A stretch of DNA of 64,000 nucleotides from Atriophallophorus winterbourni (GCA_013407085.1 JACCGJ010000269.1:248001-312000); one strand, 5' to 3'. Positions 1 through 15,000 are shown, counted from the first letter of the stretch. Numbers and translations are program-made. The notes: a model not told the origin generated them from the letters alone.

Positions 1-43
1 GGTGGATTTGGCGGCCAGTGGGTCTGACGCATCAGATTATAAG
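1..43 (+). CDS. Partial MAM-like exon (repeat unit 0)
   Basis: The window opens inside an exon ending VDLAASGSDASDYK, followed by donor GTGCGT. The ending matches the (V/I)DL...(G/S)DYK endings of the four downstream units, and it closes in phase 0 as they do. Only 14 residues are visible, so the call rests on similarity to the later units. Confidence 0.55.
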
Positions 44-3000
44 GTGCGTAGCGCTATATCCCCGTCTAGGTTTAGTCTCTTATTTGTTCAATGTTTACTC
101 CCCTCAAACTATTAATCATACGAATCTCTTGCATTTACCAACATGTGATCACCGTGTATGTTGTTCACACTTTCGGACCATCACAAACCAAACACTTCAC
201 GTACACAGCTGACTTGGATATAGATATATCATCCTCTAACAAATTCTTTTTTCCTATGGACTGTACTGTATGTTGTGTCCACCGTTTGTTGTGCGTGTGC
301 AACTTGCTTGGTGAGGTCGATCAATCCGTTTTCGTACGTAATAATATTGTTTTATCTATGCTACAACACGGAAGCATCTACCCGGCTAAACGTTTGATTT
401 GCTTTGAGGTTACACCATCACTAATTATACAAATATAGCTTGCATGACTGGGTTGATCGACTTCGGTTTCTTCACCATACCCGGCTGTATGAGTGGATAG
501 CAATTATTGCGGTCCGAGACCCGTTCCACCTTTTTATTACTTCACCTTTGTACTAACGTGATCGTCAGCCGGGTCATGTAAAAATAACAGTGGTTTTCCC
601 TTTTTGCTACCACATTTAAAACTAAATTCTCTATGCTGTTTTAGATCCAATTATTCATAAACCAAACGCGTCACTCATAATGCCGTTTTCAATAATCTAA
701 TCAACGTTCCGTGAATGCTCACAGAACACAATCCTACTGATCGGAAGCGCTTACCTCCCCCAGTGATTATAGACAAAGTTATTCTGTTAACCATGATTGA
801 AGAAGCAAACTTTGGATGTTCGATCCAGACAGTAGATCCAAGGCGACCGAACGACTTAATGGTATTGACCAGTTGCTGGAATGTCCACACCCTCGCACCT
901 GCACACATTTCTATTTCCATTTCTATTTCCCCCTCGTATCTGTCTAGGCCTGGGCAACCTGACAGTAATATCGCCCACGTGCAGTCTCTGACTGTGCGGC
1001 ACTTTGCCTGGATCAGGCTTGTGCTTTCATACATACATACCTGCACACTGCTTCCGATTTCAGGCTATTTGCCGTCACCATGCGCATACAATTTAGTTAG
1101 TTTCAATGAGCTTTAAATCGGTGGGAGAGTCGAAGGCCAAGTTTTGGTATGGTATGAAAGCACAAGCCTGATCCAGGCAAAGTGCCGCACTGTCAGAGAC
1201 CGCACGTGGCTTATCAGGTTACCCATGTATGGTATGGCATGAAAGCACAAGCCTGATCCAGGAAAAGTGCCGCACAGTCAGAGACTGCACGTGGGTAAAA
1301 TACTGTCAGGTTGCCCAGGCCTAGACAGATATGGGAAATAGGCAATAAAGATGATAGTGAGACTCCAGCGTGTTTCAGCATGCAGCTCACTACCCGTGGC
1401 CAATCAATTTAGCACGGTTTTAACCGCACAGCGCATAAGTACTGTACGATTGCACATCCGTGCCAAGTTTTACTTCGAAGCCGCTGCTGAACAGATAACA
1501 AGAGAGTAGATATAAAGATATCAAGAGAGTAGAGTTAAGTAAACCGAGTTCAGTTAAGTTAATAGAAAGAATTTGTTTTCGATGTTCTCATATCCGTTGC
1601 ACTTACACTTGCATTGCTAGTTTCGCTAGTTTCTCGGTACTATCTTTGCGTAATGCATGGGATTAATACCCAGTTATTGATGGGTTAAAGGGATGAGATG
1701 TGCACGGATGTGAAATCGTGTAGCACTTCTGTGCTTTGCTGCTAATACCGTACTAAATTGATATGCCACCGGTAGTGATCTGCATGTGAAAACACGCTGG
1801 AGCCTCACTAGGATTTCTTTCTCATATCTGTCTAGACTTGTGCAACCTGACAGTATCTTAGCACACGTGCGGTCTCTGACTGTGCGGCACTTTGCCTGGC
1901 TTGTGCTTTCATACGTACATGCATAAGGATGAGAGAGTGAGGTTACTTGTGTTAGCCCATTCCATAGGATTTCAATGATGAACTGCGAAACCTTGAAGAC
2001 CACCTGACGAATATTTACACACATCTGTTCACACCAAAACGTGTATTGTCTGTTGGTTGATGCCCGGCTATTTCTCTTCTCCCTTCTTTCTCATCTAAAC
2101 ATTATCTTTCAATTATTCCTGTGTCAACAAATTTCGGTTTTCGTCGTCATTAGCTCCTGTACTTCGGCTTCTCGTGAACCCAGTGGCAGGGAGATCTCTG
2201 TAGTTTGGTAGGTTGATTCACATTTTCTCAGTCTTACTTATTTCCAGTAAAAATATTCTTCTTTGGACTTCGAACACCACATTATCTTCCATGTGGAAAA
2301 CTGCTATGGTACACTTGGATGACATTGTTACCGGAGATTACAAAGTAAGCGATTAGGCCCAACCACGGTTCACTGCTGGGTAGTGATCTGTGTGTTCTCA
2401 GCGTCTCCTGTTTACGTTTTAATCGATCTTCTATTTTTCTCCATTACGTAAGACTTGTATTCGACTTACTTTTATTCGCTGCTTGCACAGTTTAATTCAT
2501 AAATCTTTTAAGCCTATCACATGTAATGATTGAGACACACAAAACCGTCACACAAGCCTCTAAACCGAACCACCAGGACCCATGCTTCGGCACTGATCTC
2601 ATGACGCGTGACAGTGAAAACCGCAAGGAATCTGTCATGCTGATGTCGCTCTACTCTTTCACAACACTTGCCTGAATGCATGTTTGATTCGAGGTGGAGG
2701 CACCTCATCCGAGTGTGTCGGTGCTTACTCTTCTACAGACTCAGTAGCTTTTTAGATCCACCCTTCCTCGTTTTTTTACGATTTTTAACATGTCATGGTT
2801 ATATGACAGTTAAGCACTCAGTACATGATGCTACCGGTGTAATACTGTTCATGATAATGATGCAGCTGCACTGTTATTTCTTTGGTTGACCGGAACCCCT
2901 CCTAATGTGGCGTTGCTTTCCCGATGCTCTCCACTCATTCACACGTCACTTTGATTTCTAGCCGTTCTTTTTTCATTTCCTGATTGGGTTCTCTTCAACG

Positions 3001-6000
3001 CTTTTCTGCTTCACAATAATTTGATGTTGTTTTTTGGAAATCCGCTGAGTTGTTGGTTTTTGATTGCTGGCATCGTTTCGTTCTCCTTCGCTACTCCAGT
3101 CTTTTCGTAGTACTTGTGAACTTGTGTTGTTTTGTTAAAGTTCATGCGTGGCAGCCTCTGAGGACGATCTGAACGATGAATACGCTGTTTTGTGGTAGGT
3201 TTCTCGTTCATCCGCGCCATTTACCGAATCGATTTCAGTAAAAACAAGCGATTGTGGAAAGGTGCTTCTACCGAGCAGATGACGCCAGATTCGTGGTCAG
3301 TGGTTTCCATAGATTTAGAAGATAGCCCTGGAGATTACAAGGTGGGTCTTCACATCGCTCAAGGCGAAACCCGTATCGATCATCTTTTTCGTTTGCTTTC
3401 GACGCTGAGATTCGCTGCGTGATGAACTACTTTCTTCTCCAAGTTGCAATTAATCGACTACATTTTTTACTCAAGTCGCTTAATTGTCCATTAAGACCCG
3501 GGTGCGACAATCGTATTCTCGGGATGTTGCGCGTAAAAATACACATTGAAAATTGAATCTGGTAGAATAAATTTACCGCTCGTAATCGGTTGTTGTATGA
3601 CTTCGTCCAACAAGATGATAACTAAGCTGGTTGACCAAAGTAATGTGTTGCTCACATCTCCCGCACTTACACACCACTACCGGCTTCTGGCTGTTTGCCG
3701 TCATCAGGTTGACAAAGAATCACTTTGTGATTCTTTGTTTGAACATCGTGGTTCGTTGTACGAACCCTATGTAATAGTGGCATTCAAGTATAAGCTAGTT
3801 GATAGTTATCCACACGCCTTTGCAAAATCCTTACTTTTGCCGAATTCATGTATGTCACTATAGTTCTCATTAGCAACCGATGCGCGCTTTTCCGCACATT
3901 GGTATTCGTTACCGCATGTGCTTTAACTCTCGTACCATTTCGTGATATTCGGCTGCAAATGTTGCTTATTCTAAACCCAATCGAATACAGCCTAGTGCTG
4001 GTCATCTCACCCAAGTTTGTTGTTATTAGCCTCCTCCTACCAACCGTAGATGTATCCAGCAAGCACTCAATGCTCTTATACCCCGCAGCATTTCACGTGA
4101 TTAAACAGTCCGATTCGAGAGGCACCATCTCTCCTGTGATTTGCCGATTGACAGCATCTTCACGCAGTCTGCGTGTTCTACGCTCAGCAACGGAGAGTAG
4201 TGTCTGATCTCAACCAGTTTGATGTGGACGCTTTAAATAGTGGCTCCAAAGTGAGCTGTCAAGAGCAATTTCTTTCAAAATAGTAGTTCCGATGTGAAGG
4301 CCCATCCAATATAATCGCGTTTAATTCGTTCAACTTCCAATGATTGCCAAATCGTTCTTTCTGTTTGGTTGCAATTTGCATTCGCTAGATATACAGTCGC
4401 CTTAAATCAGACACATGTGGCCTACTGAGCGATTTTCGCTCTCTCTCCCTCTCTCCTTCCTCTTTCATGTCATGTATGTCAGTCGTACATCTACTACTGC
4501 TTTCAGTGATGGCAATGACTGTCGTGATTTAACAACTCTCAATAAGTCTAGCCAAAACGGAATAATCAATATTTCACCTATTTTGATGTGACCCGCTTTT
4601 CATCAGCTTCATGTTACTTCTACATGTCAACTAGGTATCTGAACAAAATCGTATTCCTTGTGCAATGACCATTCGTATTTTCGTCTCATGATCAGTCACG
4701 GATGAAGCATGGCGCTACTAGTTTCAAGAGCTGAGGGAGTGTCAACAGCTATACGTCTACTTTTTATTCGTTAGTTATTTAGTCATCCGTCTTAACCGCA
4801 TTGACCGGCAAACCAGGCGTTGTGAATGGTCGATTTTCTCTAACCTCTATTCTCAGACACCTTTTTGCACATTTGTGCTAGGCAGGGTACATGTTACCAT
4901 CCATTGAATAAAATGCTTGTATTTTCCTGAAATTTTCCGGTACGTGTTCACACCGTCGGAGTATCTAGTTCAGTCATTTACCAATAGTACACCACTTAGA
5001 CCTGAACCATTCACTTGTCACATCGCAAACTTACACGTTACTACTGTACATCAGCCGGATCCGCATACATTGTTATAACTGCCCTTCAGGGCATTCTGTT
5101 GTTATGTTCGTTTGCGAAACGCTCGTTCGTTCTTGGTGTTCATTGAGAATTAAGCTCCACATCTCCACTAAATAGACTGCCTATAACTTCTGTTTTCGCC
5201 CACTTTGGCTGCCTTGTTTTCTTAGATAAGTATTCTTGTGTGATAACTACGACACGTAGCAGCTACCGTCTTCGTATTCTTTGTGTGATTGTGTTTGTTT
5301 CTTATCTACCTCTTCTGCGGTTTGTTATTCCACAACCAAGCCTTCGTCATTTACACCCGCCTTGTATCGCTCGTGTTCTACCAGCGTTCAAGGGCTACTG
5401 GATAGTGGCGAATTTGCCGTCACGTGGTAGGTCTCTTTCCCAATTGCTCACTTCGTTCTAAAGCAAAAACAAGCGTCTGTGGACCGCGGCTGAAGATCAG
5501 TTCAGCAACCTTGCATGGAACTCCGTTTCGATCGAGCTTCCTGTGCAATCAGGCGGCGGTGATTTCAAGGTGTGGTTTCCGAAGGCTTCTGTTGCAGTAT
5601 GGTGTTTGCATCGACATATCCTTTTGTATTAATAAAGCTGTGCAAACATTAAGCTTGGTTCGATTTCGTTCAGTTAGTGCCAATCAAAAACCAGCATTGC
5701 CGGCGATCTAGCTCGTGAAATGTGCTGAGCTTGGAACACATCCTTCTGTTTCTAAATTTACTCTGTTACTTGATGTATCGACGGGCCTGTTGTTGATCAT
5801 TCTCCGTATTTTCTATCTATCTGTCTGCCTGTATGGATCTTACGGATCTGTTTGTGGTGACTGATTCTCCCGCTTTTCTACCGGTCCGTTTTCGTTACCT
5901 CCATCGTTGTACACCGCAACGATCACACGGGCATACTTTTTATTATTCCCTCTCTGCAGCTCCTGCGTATCCGTCCAACGTACCTCTGACGGCGATACGG

Positions 6001-9000
6001 CAGTCACGTGGTATGACGTGCGCGATTATTTCATAGTTTTATTTCAGCGAGAACAAGGCCTTATTCAAATCCACTGTTTTCAATGCTAACTGGCAGGTCG
6101 CGTGGGTGGATTTACCATTTGTTCACCAGTCAGACTATAAGGTATTGATAGAAGGCAATCGAGTTTGATTTTCGGTCTAAAAAGAATTTGTTTTTTAATC
6201 GTGGCATTCACTTTGTGCGCTTTGTGATTTGAATCGCTTGCCCACATTGCAGAGCTGGTAACTTTCATGTTTGATCCAAACTAATTTGGTGAACAATCAG
6301 CTGTGCTAGAACTTCTGCTGCAGTTCAGATCTATCGTTTCCAACGGACCAACGAAATGTGGCATCATTTTAGGTCGCCTGCCTATTGTGCTCCGATCTAC
6401 CGCGTTAACCTTAATCGCATCAAGTTTTGAGAAGTAATTTGAAAGCAGATCATATGTGTGTATGCATGTGTGAAATCACAAGTCAAATGCAGGAACAGTG
6501 CCGCATACGTGAGTTAAGAAAGTGTTAGGATGACTAGGTATGAAGGCACAAGCCTGATCTAGGCAAGTACCGCACAGTCAGAGACTGCACGTGGGCGATA
6601 TTACTGACAGGTTTCCCAGGACTAGGCAGATATAAGAAATAGAGAATAAAGAGAATAGAATAGAGAATACAACTTAAATAAGATCTTCGATGTTTAGATG
6701 GGGCATCAATTGATGAAGATGCAAAACCATCCATGATTGGGATCCACGTAATCGGATATCGTTGCTTACTGTAAGAGATAGCACTCGGAATCTGTCGAAT
6801 GGCATTTTGATTGTGCGTTGGCGTGTTAAATTGAAAGGGCAACATTGATGTAAATGGTATTGCTCCGTATATTCCGAAAACATATCCGAATGCATGTTTT
6901 AACTGCGGTGGTGATACCTCCGCTTTCTTGTAATCTTTCTAAGCTCGGCACAGTCGGTTTTCCAGTCTGTGGTCTCCGCAATCCCATATCGCGGTGTCTA
7001 GTTACGCCTAAGAATATGTCTCGAAATCGTGTTCATTGCCATCTTGCAGTAAACAGTTTCTTCCAGTGTTCGCATGTTATAAATGACGTCAAACATTCGG
7101 TACTTGTTCCCGGGATAATGCTGTCTCTGATAATGGTGTTGATGCTCCCGGCATAATGCTGTCGCCAATGATGGTGATGATGACAAGGTGGAAGATGTGT
7201 TTTGACTGCAATGCCATTCACAGCGGTGGCAACAAATGTTCCCTTGTACCGGAGACAACACCTTTACTTTTTCTATTGTTTTCTCATTTCAAAATCCCAA
7301 ATCTCATTTAGACAATCGTTTGTTTGCACCATTAAAAATCAACCACTTTCTAACCTTCTGTTTTGCTTTCTGAACTTGTTACGCGTCTCGTAACATACCT
7401 TATCTGAATTAAGTGTGACATCTTCTCTTACGAAATATGCCAGTCCAAGATTCTCTTATCGTGGTTATTTTTGCCGATATTTTAACCTTGGTGGTTTTCC
7501 CATTACATGTGTACCGTTTTTAACAACACAACTTTCGGGTTGATTACAGTTACAATCATCTTGGGAAATCAGAACCCGGCCAGTCTATATGCCTACCATT
7601 TGTTTGCTCGGTTTCCTCTTTCCACATTAAAATGTTCATTCGCAACGCAATGTTTCAACACTAAATTCATGCTACCCTTTAAATCTGTTGTTTCACCCTA
7701 GGGTTTTAAATTATTACGTCAAACGGCAACGTCTTTTAACTCACATTATACCAGCATTGACATGTTGTTATAGAAGAGTACATTCTCTCATTGTGAACTA
7801 GTTTGCCAAATTTTCACCCTAGTAGTTTTGGCAACGGTTTACCATTTAATTAAGGGCTCATTTCGATCGATGGTATATTGCCAAATATTCGCCTACGCCA
7901 TTGTGAACACATTTAATCTACGTTAATTAAAACTCACTTGTTTTTCCTCATACTCTTTTCACCGTGATCATTGTAATCCCCCCAATCTGTTCTACCATTC
8001 GCTGTAGCTGTTTTTCGGTTGTGCATTCACAATTTTGCTTCGGTGTTATCTAACAACTCTACATCAGTATCCCAAAATAGATTTTCAGTACGGTACGCAA
8101 AACGCGACAGAAATGAAGACATATTCCCATAAGAGAGATCCCAACACTACAAATAGGATATTGGAATGCGATTTTGTCTGCTTAGTATTCGTAGTACATT
8201 TAGATTCATTTTCTCATCATTAACTAGACTAACTTCGCTAAATTAACCTGCTCAACTCGTTTAACCGTCCCTTACCCCGTAAGCATATTCATCGTTGGCC
8301 TTTTCTTTCTTTTTGCGTTTAGTTAATACTAGAAGGAACAATCCCAGCTGGGTATCCGGATGCGCGAATTTGCGTTGATAACATCACGTCCTATACGGAA
8401 CCATGTAGTGGTGAGTTCACCCAGAGTTTATTCACAATGCATCGTCCGTTGTTCACTCTCATCATTCTGGTCTATTGTCTTGTGACCACGTTCATGTAAT
8501 ATTTTCCCAACTCATCTACAATCTACACTCAAATCCTCTTTTTCCATACTCGATTTGCTACTCTGGCGATATAAATCCACATCGTATACCTTCAATTGCA
8601 GCGTTGGAAAAAGCTTCCAAGGTAGTGACCACTCAATGGACATGGGCCCGCTATTTCGGTATCACCTTCGTCACCGCTCTTGTTCTTGGTTTGGCCATCC
8701 CAATCTTGTTCATTATCATCCTGATTTGGGCTTGTCGCAGGCGTCACAACTCGCTGAGATCACCTTACACGGACAATAAACTCTTCTCGACAAACTTGTG
8801 GTATTACATCGGTGGAAAGGAGATTTCTGACGATCCGACCGGATTTCGTGGCAGTGCCAGTTTGGTACGTTCGAACAAATATCACGCTGCTTCCTCGGGC
8901 ACGGCTAGTTCGTCCTTGTTACACAACGGACAGCATCCGGGTGCAGATGTGATGGACCTTCCCGATGTAGTGATTCCAGGAGGTCGGGTAGTCTCCTTTA

Positions 9001-12000
9001 ACTATGCGACCAACACAATGGGCCCCGCGGGCACGTTACGTCATCCGTCACATCAACATCAGGCTGGCAATCCATCTCCGATGCAACCTTCAATTAACTT
9101 TGGCGCACCAACGATGGGGATGATAGTCCAGAATTCGCCAACGGGCATGACAGTTCACCCGATGGGTACAAACCACCCAATGCAAGAAACGTTGCAGCAA
9201 TACCAACAAAACCAACCTCAATCAATCAACGGTGAGTTTTATGCGAAATACCTTCCAGTCGAAAGAATCACTTTACATATGGTGGCAGTTTGTATATTAC
9301 CTGGAGTTTATTAGGTTTACACGTGTGTCACTCGAACAAGGATGTTGTTCTACTCATTTAACTATTTGTCTACTGACGGTAACTCTAGTTACCACCTCAA
9401 ACAAGTAGTCGGTACCTTCAGTCACCATCGGAGTGCACTTGTCAGGTGGCTGCTGGCATTTGATCCATAAAAATTAATCATGTGTTTCATTTATGCCATA
9501 ATTAAGTAGAATAACACAAAAATATCATAAAATACGTATATCCAATTACCGTTGACAAAGGGCTAAATCAAAAGTTCTTGAAATGTTGCTTAACTGGAAA
9601 TTCAGACTGATATTCCCTAGTTTCACTCTCACTCTTTGTGTGGTATCTGTCTCTGGACTTGATCAAAGTGCCAATAAACGGACGCCTATGTATTACATGG
9701 ATACTTGTAATTGAGTCACAAAAGTTAGTCAGTGTGTACGCATGTATGCATGTACATGCATGTCTTGATGCGGAAAAAGTTTTGCAAATTGAGAAACTGC
9801 ACGTGAGCTGAGCTAAGCTCAAGTTGCACAGGTCTAGACTGATATAAGAAAAGAAAAACGACCGTGAAACTCCGGCGTGTTTTCACATGAAGCTTACTGC
9901 CAGTGGCAAATTAATATAGCATGGTGTCACCTTTGGAGTACATGGATACTGCATCATCATCATCATCACAGACAGCATTACACCGGTAGCGTGTACCGAA
10001 TACTTAACTGCCACACAACCATGAAAAAGTAAAATCCTAAAGATGGGGAAAGGTGAGACTTAAATAGCTACGGATTCTAGGCCTCGGCAACCTGACAGTA
10101 TGTTAGCCGACGTCCAGTATGACTATGCGGCACTTTACCTGGATCGGGATTGTGCTTTCATACCATACATCCGTGTAGGTCCTTGCCCTTATCCGATCTT
10201 ACTAGAGATGCGATTTGAAACGACAGTTTTGCCCATTGCTATTGCTGTATTTCGAACCAAAGATGATCGTTGTCTATACAGCACAAGTCTATGAGAAAAT
10301 CAGATGATGTTCAATTTCGCGGCTTATCACGCATGTGTATTGATCGCTTTTACCCGACGGAGGTCCCACAATGTCTAACCATAGCGGCGTAAAAACAACG
10401 TGTGTTCATCGCGGACGCATTAATACCTATTCACGATGTGTTCGATAGTTTCACTGTGAAATTCGCCAATTTCGTCTGCCATTGTATCTCGTATCTCACC
10501 ATTATCTCTCCCAGGTGTTCGGTATTTTATTAAACTTCAACTCTACGAAATTCGTGCCGCAGGTTAAGTTCCTTGAGCGCCGAGTTTCCGACCTCTCGAA
10601 GGAAGATTCTCTTCAACCTTTAAGTTAGGCAGGAGGGGAGGCTCCCAGCGAGAGGTCATTTCTTACTGCGATAGTGTTTCCGGGTTTCTTTTTGGCTCCG
10701 TGTGCTAATGCGAATAAACACGTTTCAGTTGTAGACTGTCATGTTCGGGATATCCTGTAGTCCTTTCGAGTAAAGCATAAATAATTGCTGTTGAGCATTT
10801 TCTTCCTTTCGTTCCGGCGTAATTACTACGTCAATTTGTGACTTTCAAGTTCTGATACGCGTTCTCGAAATAACACTGTTTTCATGGCTGTGTACTGTGA
10901 ATCCGAAATTTTCACTCAACGTTAAATTGTCACACACCCGAAGATCACTCAAGTTGTCATGTTAACGATTCTACCACTTTTTGTTAACCCAAATCTTATG
11001 CTCAATCAAATTCCGACCGAATTCGCGAGAATCATCACATCGTTGCTCACTTTTTTCTGTTTCTGACTGCGATTCACCCTCTTCCACAATAGCTGCCAAC
11101 CAAATGCCAGTTCTGATGACACAGTCGGTGGCTCCAAGCGCGATGATGTATTCCGATCCGGGGGTAAGTCATTTCACCTAACTGAACTTCGCTTCACACA
11201 TGATCTCATCCATGCAAAACTCAGCTGCTCATCTCCGCACGCAGCGTTTTCGCCAAACAGTCTTTACAGTCGCATTGTCAGAAGGCTTTTTTCGAAAACT
11301 TCTGACGACCCCTTTGCTTCTGACGGTATTTATGCTTACATTCAGTCTATCGTCGTCGAACAGCAGGCCCGTGCTCTTGTATGTAAGCATGCATGTATCT
11401 TGTACGCCGTCAAGCGGAGTGACGAGGAAAGCTTGTTATGAAGCGCCGCAGTGAAAACCACAAGGAATCTTTCGTGCTGATCTCGCGTAACTTGATTGAA
11501 TGCACCTTCCATTCGGGATGTATGCACCTCATCCCAGTTTGTTAATGCTGTCCACGGCTTCGTAGCTTGTTATGCCCTAGCTTTTGTTATTTTATTTTGC
11601 CAGGGTTATATGCCACTTGCTGCTGGTGTAATACTGCCCCAGGTGAAGATGATTAAAGGTTAATCGAAAGAAAACCCTTCGTTCCACATTTTCCCAAATA
11701 TTCCAAACACCGGTCACACCTTCGTACGCTGCTTGAACTCACACAGACCGAATCGTGTATGTTTATATGTCGCCATTCGTACTCAATTGGTAGCAAGTGG
11801 CTTGAACCAAACAATCTATTTTACTTGGATGCGCTATCGTGAAACCTTCGCTCACCGTTCCGTATTGTGCATGATCCGTCACGCGATTCTGGTCACGTTT
11901 TATCATATTTACTTTAGTTTTGTATTGATTTTATTCAGTATNNNNNNNNNNNNNNNNNNNNNNNNNNNNNNNNNNNNNNNNNNNNNNNNNNNNNNNNNNN

Positions 12001-15000
12001 NNNNNNNNNNNNNNNNNNNNNNNNNNNNNNNNNNNNNNNNNNNNNNNNNNNNNNNNNNNNNNNNNNNNNNNNNNNNNNNNNNNNNNNNNNNNNNNNNNNN
12101 NNNNNNNNNNNNNNNNNNNNNNNNNNNNNNNNNNNNNNNNNNNNNNNNNNNNNNNNNNNNNNNNNNNNNNNNNNNNNNNNNNNNNNNNNNNNNNNNNNNN
12201 NNNNNNNNNNNNNNNNNNNNNNNNNNNNNNNNNNNNNNNNNNNNNNNNNNNNNNNNNNNNNNNNNNNNNNNNNNNNNNNNNNNNNNNNNNNNNNNNNNNN
12301 NNNNNNNNNNNNNNNNNNNNNNNNNNNNNNNNNNNNNNNNNNNNNNNNNNNNNNNNNNNNNNNNNNNNNNNNNNNNNNNNNNNNNNNNNNNNNNNNNNNN
12401 NNNNNNNNNNNNNNNNNNNNNNNNNNNNNNNNNNNNNNNNNNNNNNNNNNNNNNNNNNNNNNNNNNNNNNNNNNNNNNNNNNNNNNNNNNNNNNNNNNNN
12501 NNNNNNNNNNNNNNNNNNNNNNNNNNNNNNNNNNNNNNNNNNNNNNNNNNNNNNNNNNNNNNNNNNNNNNNNNNNNNNNNNNNNNNNNNNNNNNNNNNNN
12601 NNNNNNNNNNNNNNNNNNNNNNNNNNNNNNNNNNNNNNNNNNNNNNNNNNNNNNNNNNNNNNNNNNNNNNNNNNNNNNNNNNNNNNNNNNNNNNNNNNNN
12701 NNNNNNNNNNNNNNNNNNNNNNNNNNNNNNNNNNNNNNNNNNNNNNNNNNNNNNNNNNNNNNNNNNNNNNNNNNNNNNNNNNNNNNNNNNNNNNNNNNNN
12801 NNNNNNNNNNNNNNNNNNNNNNNNNNNNNNNNNNNNNNNNNNNNNNNNNNNNNNNNNNNNNNNNNNNNNNNNNNNNNNNNNNNNNNNNNNNNNNNNNNNN
12901 NNNNNNNNNNNNNNNNNNNNNNNNNNNNNNNNNNNNNNNNNTTAACCCAAATCTTATGCTCAATCAAATTCCGACCGAATTCGCGAGAATCATCACATCG
13001 TTGCTCACTTTTTTCTGTTTCTGACTGCGATTCACCCTCTTCCACAATAGCTGCCAACCAAATGCCAGTTCTGATGACACAGTCGGTGGCTCCAAGCGCG
13101 ATGATGTATTCCGATCCGGGGGTAAGTCATTTCACCTAACTAAACTTCGCTTCACACATGATCTCATCCAAGCAAAACTCAGCTGCTCATCTCCACACGC
13201 AGCGTTTTCGCCGAACAGTCTTTACAGTCTCATTGTCAGTATGCTTTTTTTCGAAAACTTCTGACGACCCCTTTGCTTCTGACGGTATCTATGCTTACAT
13301 TCAGTCCATCGTCGTCTAACAGCAGGCCTGTGCTCTTTATGTATGTATGTATGTACCTTGTATGCCGTCAGGCGGAGTGACTAGGAAAGCGTTTTATGAA
13401 GCGCCGCAGTGAAAACCACAAGGAATCTTTCGTACTGATCTAGCTATACGCGTTCACGTATCCTATTCGGGATATATGTACCTCATCCCAGTTTGTTTAT
13501 GCTGCTTCGTTGCTTGTTATGCTCTGGCTTTTGTCATTTGATTTTGTCATGGTTATATGCCATTTGCTGCTGGTGTAATACTGCCTCAGGTGAAGGTGAT
13601 TAAATGTTACTCGAAAGAAAACCTTTCGTTCCGCATTTCCTCAAATATTCAAAAGACCGGTCACACCTTCGTACATGGCTTGAACTCACGCAAACCGAAC
13701 AGTGTATGCATATATTTCGCCAACCGTACTCAATCGGTAGCAAGTGGCTTCAACCAAACAATCTATTTTACTTGGATGCGCTATCGTGAAACCTTCGCTC
13801 ACTGTTCCATATTGTGCATGATCCGTCACGCGATTCTAGTCACGTTTTATCATAATTACTTCAGTTTTGTATTGATTTCATTCAGTATGATTCCTCTTAC
13901 CAATATCACCGCGTCAAATACTGCTGCCCCTGGTGTCAATATTTGACCCGATACATTGTTATCGAGGCTATTTAAGCGAAATGCAAGTGCTTCCGATGAT
14001 TCACTGCGTTTTAGGCGAACGGATTGCTTCCGATTGACTGTGTTTATTTAATTACATCACCTCGACGATGGATTTCTTCTTATTTCACGATTTCTATTTG
14101 TTTCATTTATAGGCGTCGATCGCTGCACAGTACAACACCTACGCACCATCCATGGCACAAATGACTCAGGCGCAAATGCAGCAAACACCCGCTGCGTTTG
14201 TACATCCGACGCCACAGCCCATGATGCAGCAACAACAACAACAACAACAAGTCCCAGTTCAACAGCACCAACAGCCATTCAACCAACCTCAAGCTGCTCA
14301 AATGGTTATGCAGCCTGCTCAATCGCCACCTCCACAGCAGCAGCAGCAGCAGCAGCAAGCAGTCCCACCTCAGTCACATCCTCATCAATATTTGCCACAA
14401 CAGCCAATTATCTTTTCGCAACCGTCTAATCAACCGATGCAACAACGCCTTTCGGTTATCCAGCCAATGATCCAGCAGGCACCTATACAGCAGCAGCAAC
14501 CGCAACAGGTTTCTACGCCCATGTCGAATTCGTTCCCACAACAACAACAACGTCCTCAACCGATCGCAGTTTCAGCGCCAGTTCAACCAAACTGTGGAAC
14601 AGTAAGTCCACAACCAATTTCCCACGATGGCTACGCCAGTGGTGCCCAATTAGCCCGCGTATTGCCTTCTCAACGAAGTCCGGTTCAAGCGGATTCACTT
14701 ACTGAAGCGGATCAACAAGCCGCCATGGCAGCCCTGTTTGCGGCTACCGAGGATAGCGAGCCGATCTTCGAGGCACATCGCCAGGTGACGAACGAGAACG
14801 CCACTGACCGCGGTGGTTGCGGGATTTACATGGAAGCCTCACGGCCACGTCCTCGGGACGATCATCCTCCCCCGGGTTACGATGAAGCCATCGGACTGTT
14901 TGGTGTGCGTGCAACACCACAACCGGGGGAAAATGCGGCTCTCGGCACCATGGCTAAACCTGCTCTACTGGCCCCGATTACAACCACGCCACCACCGGCC

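Larger units (their letters stand above)
10984..11941. repeat. Left contig end, repeated at 12942-13889
   Basis: From TTAACCCAAATCTTATGCTC to TTTATTCAGTAT, this segment corresponds collinearly to 12942-13889. The exon is identical. The intronic part carries scattered substitutions and small indels (for example near 11475-11510 against 13435-13475). It ends exactly at the N run. Confidence 0.9.

Noticed and set aside
4080..4260. Possible extra MAM-like exon (FDVDALNSGSK before GTGAGC)
   Set aside because: Donor-like site only; no convincing acceptor, phase match or similarity to the other units.
11733..13139. 468-codon open frame
   Set aside because: It exists only because it spans 1,000 N; its real parts are intronic and duplicated.
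14057..14559. Leu- and Val-rich minus-strand frames
   Set aside because: Antisense shadows of the CAG/CAA-rich terminal exon.
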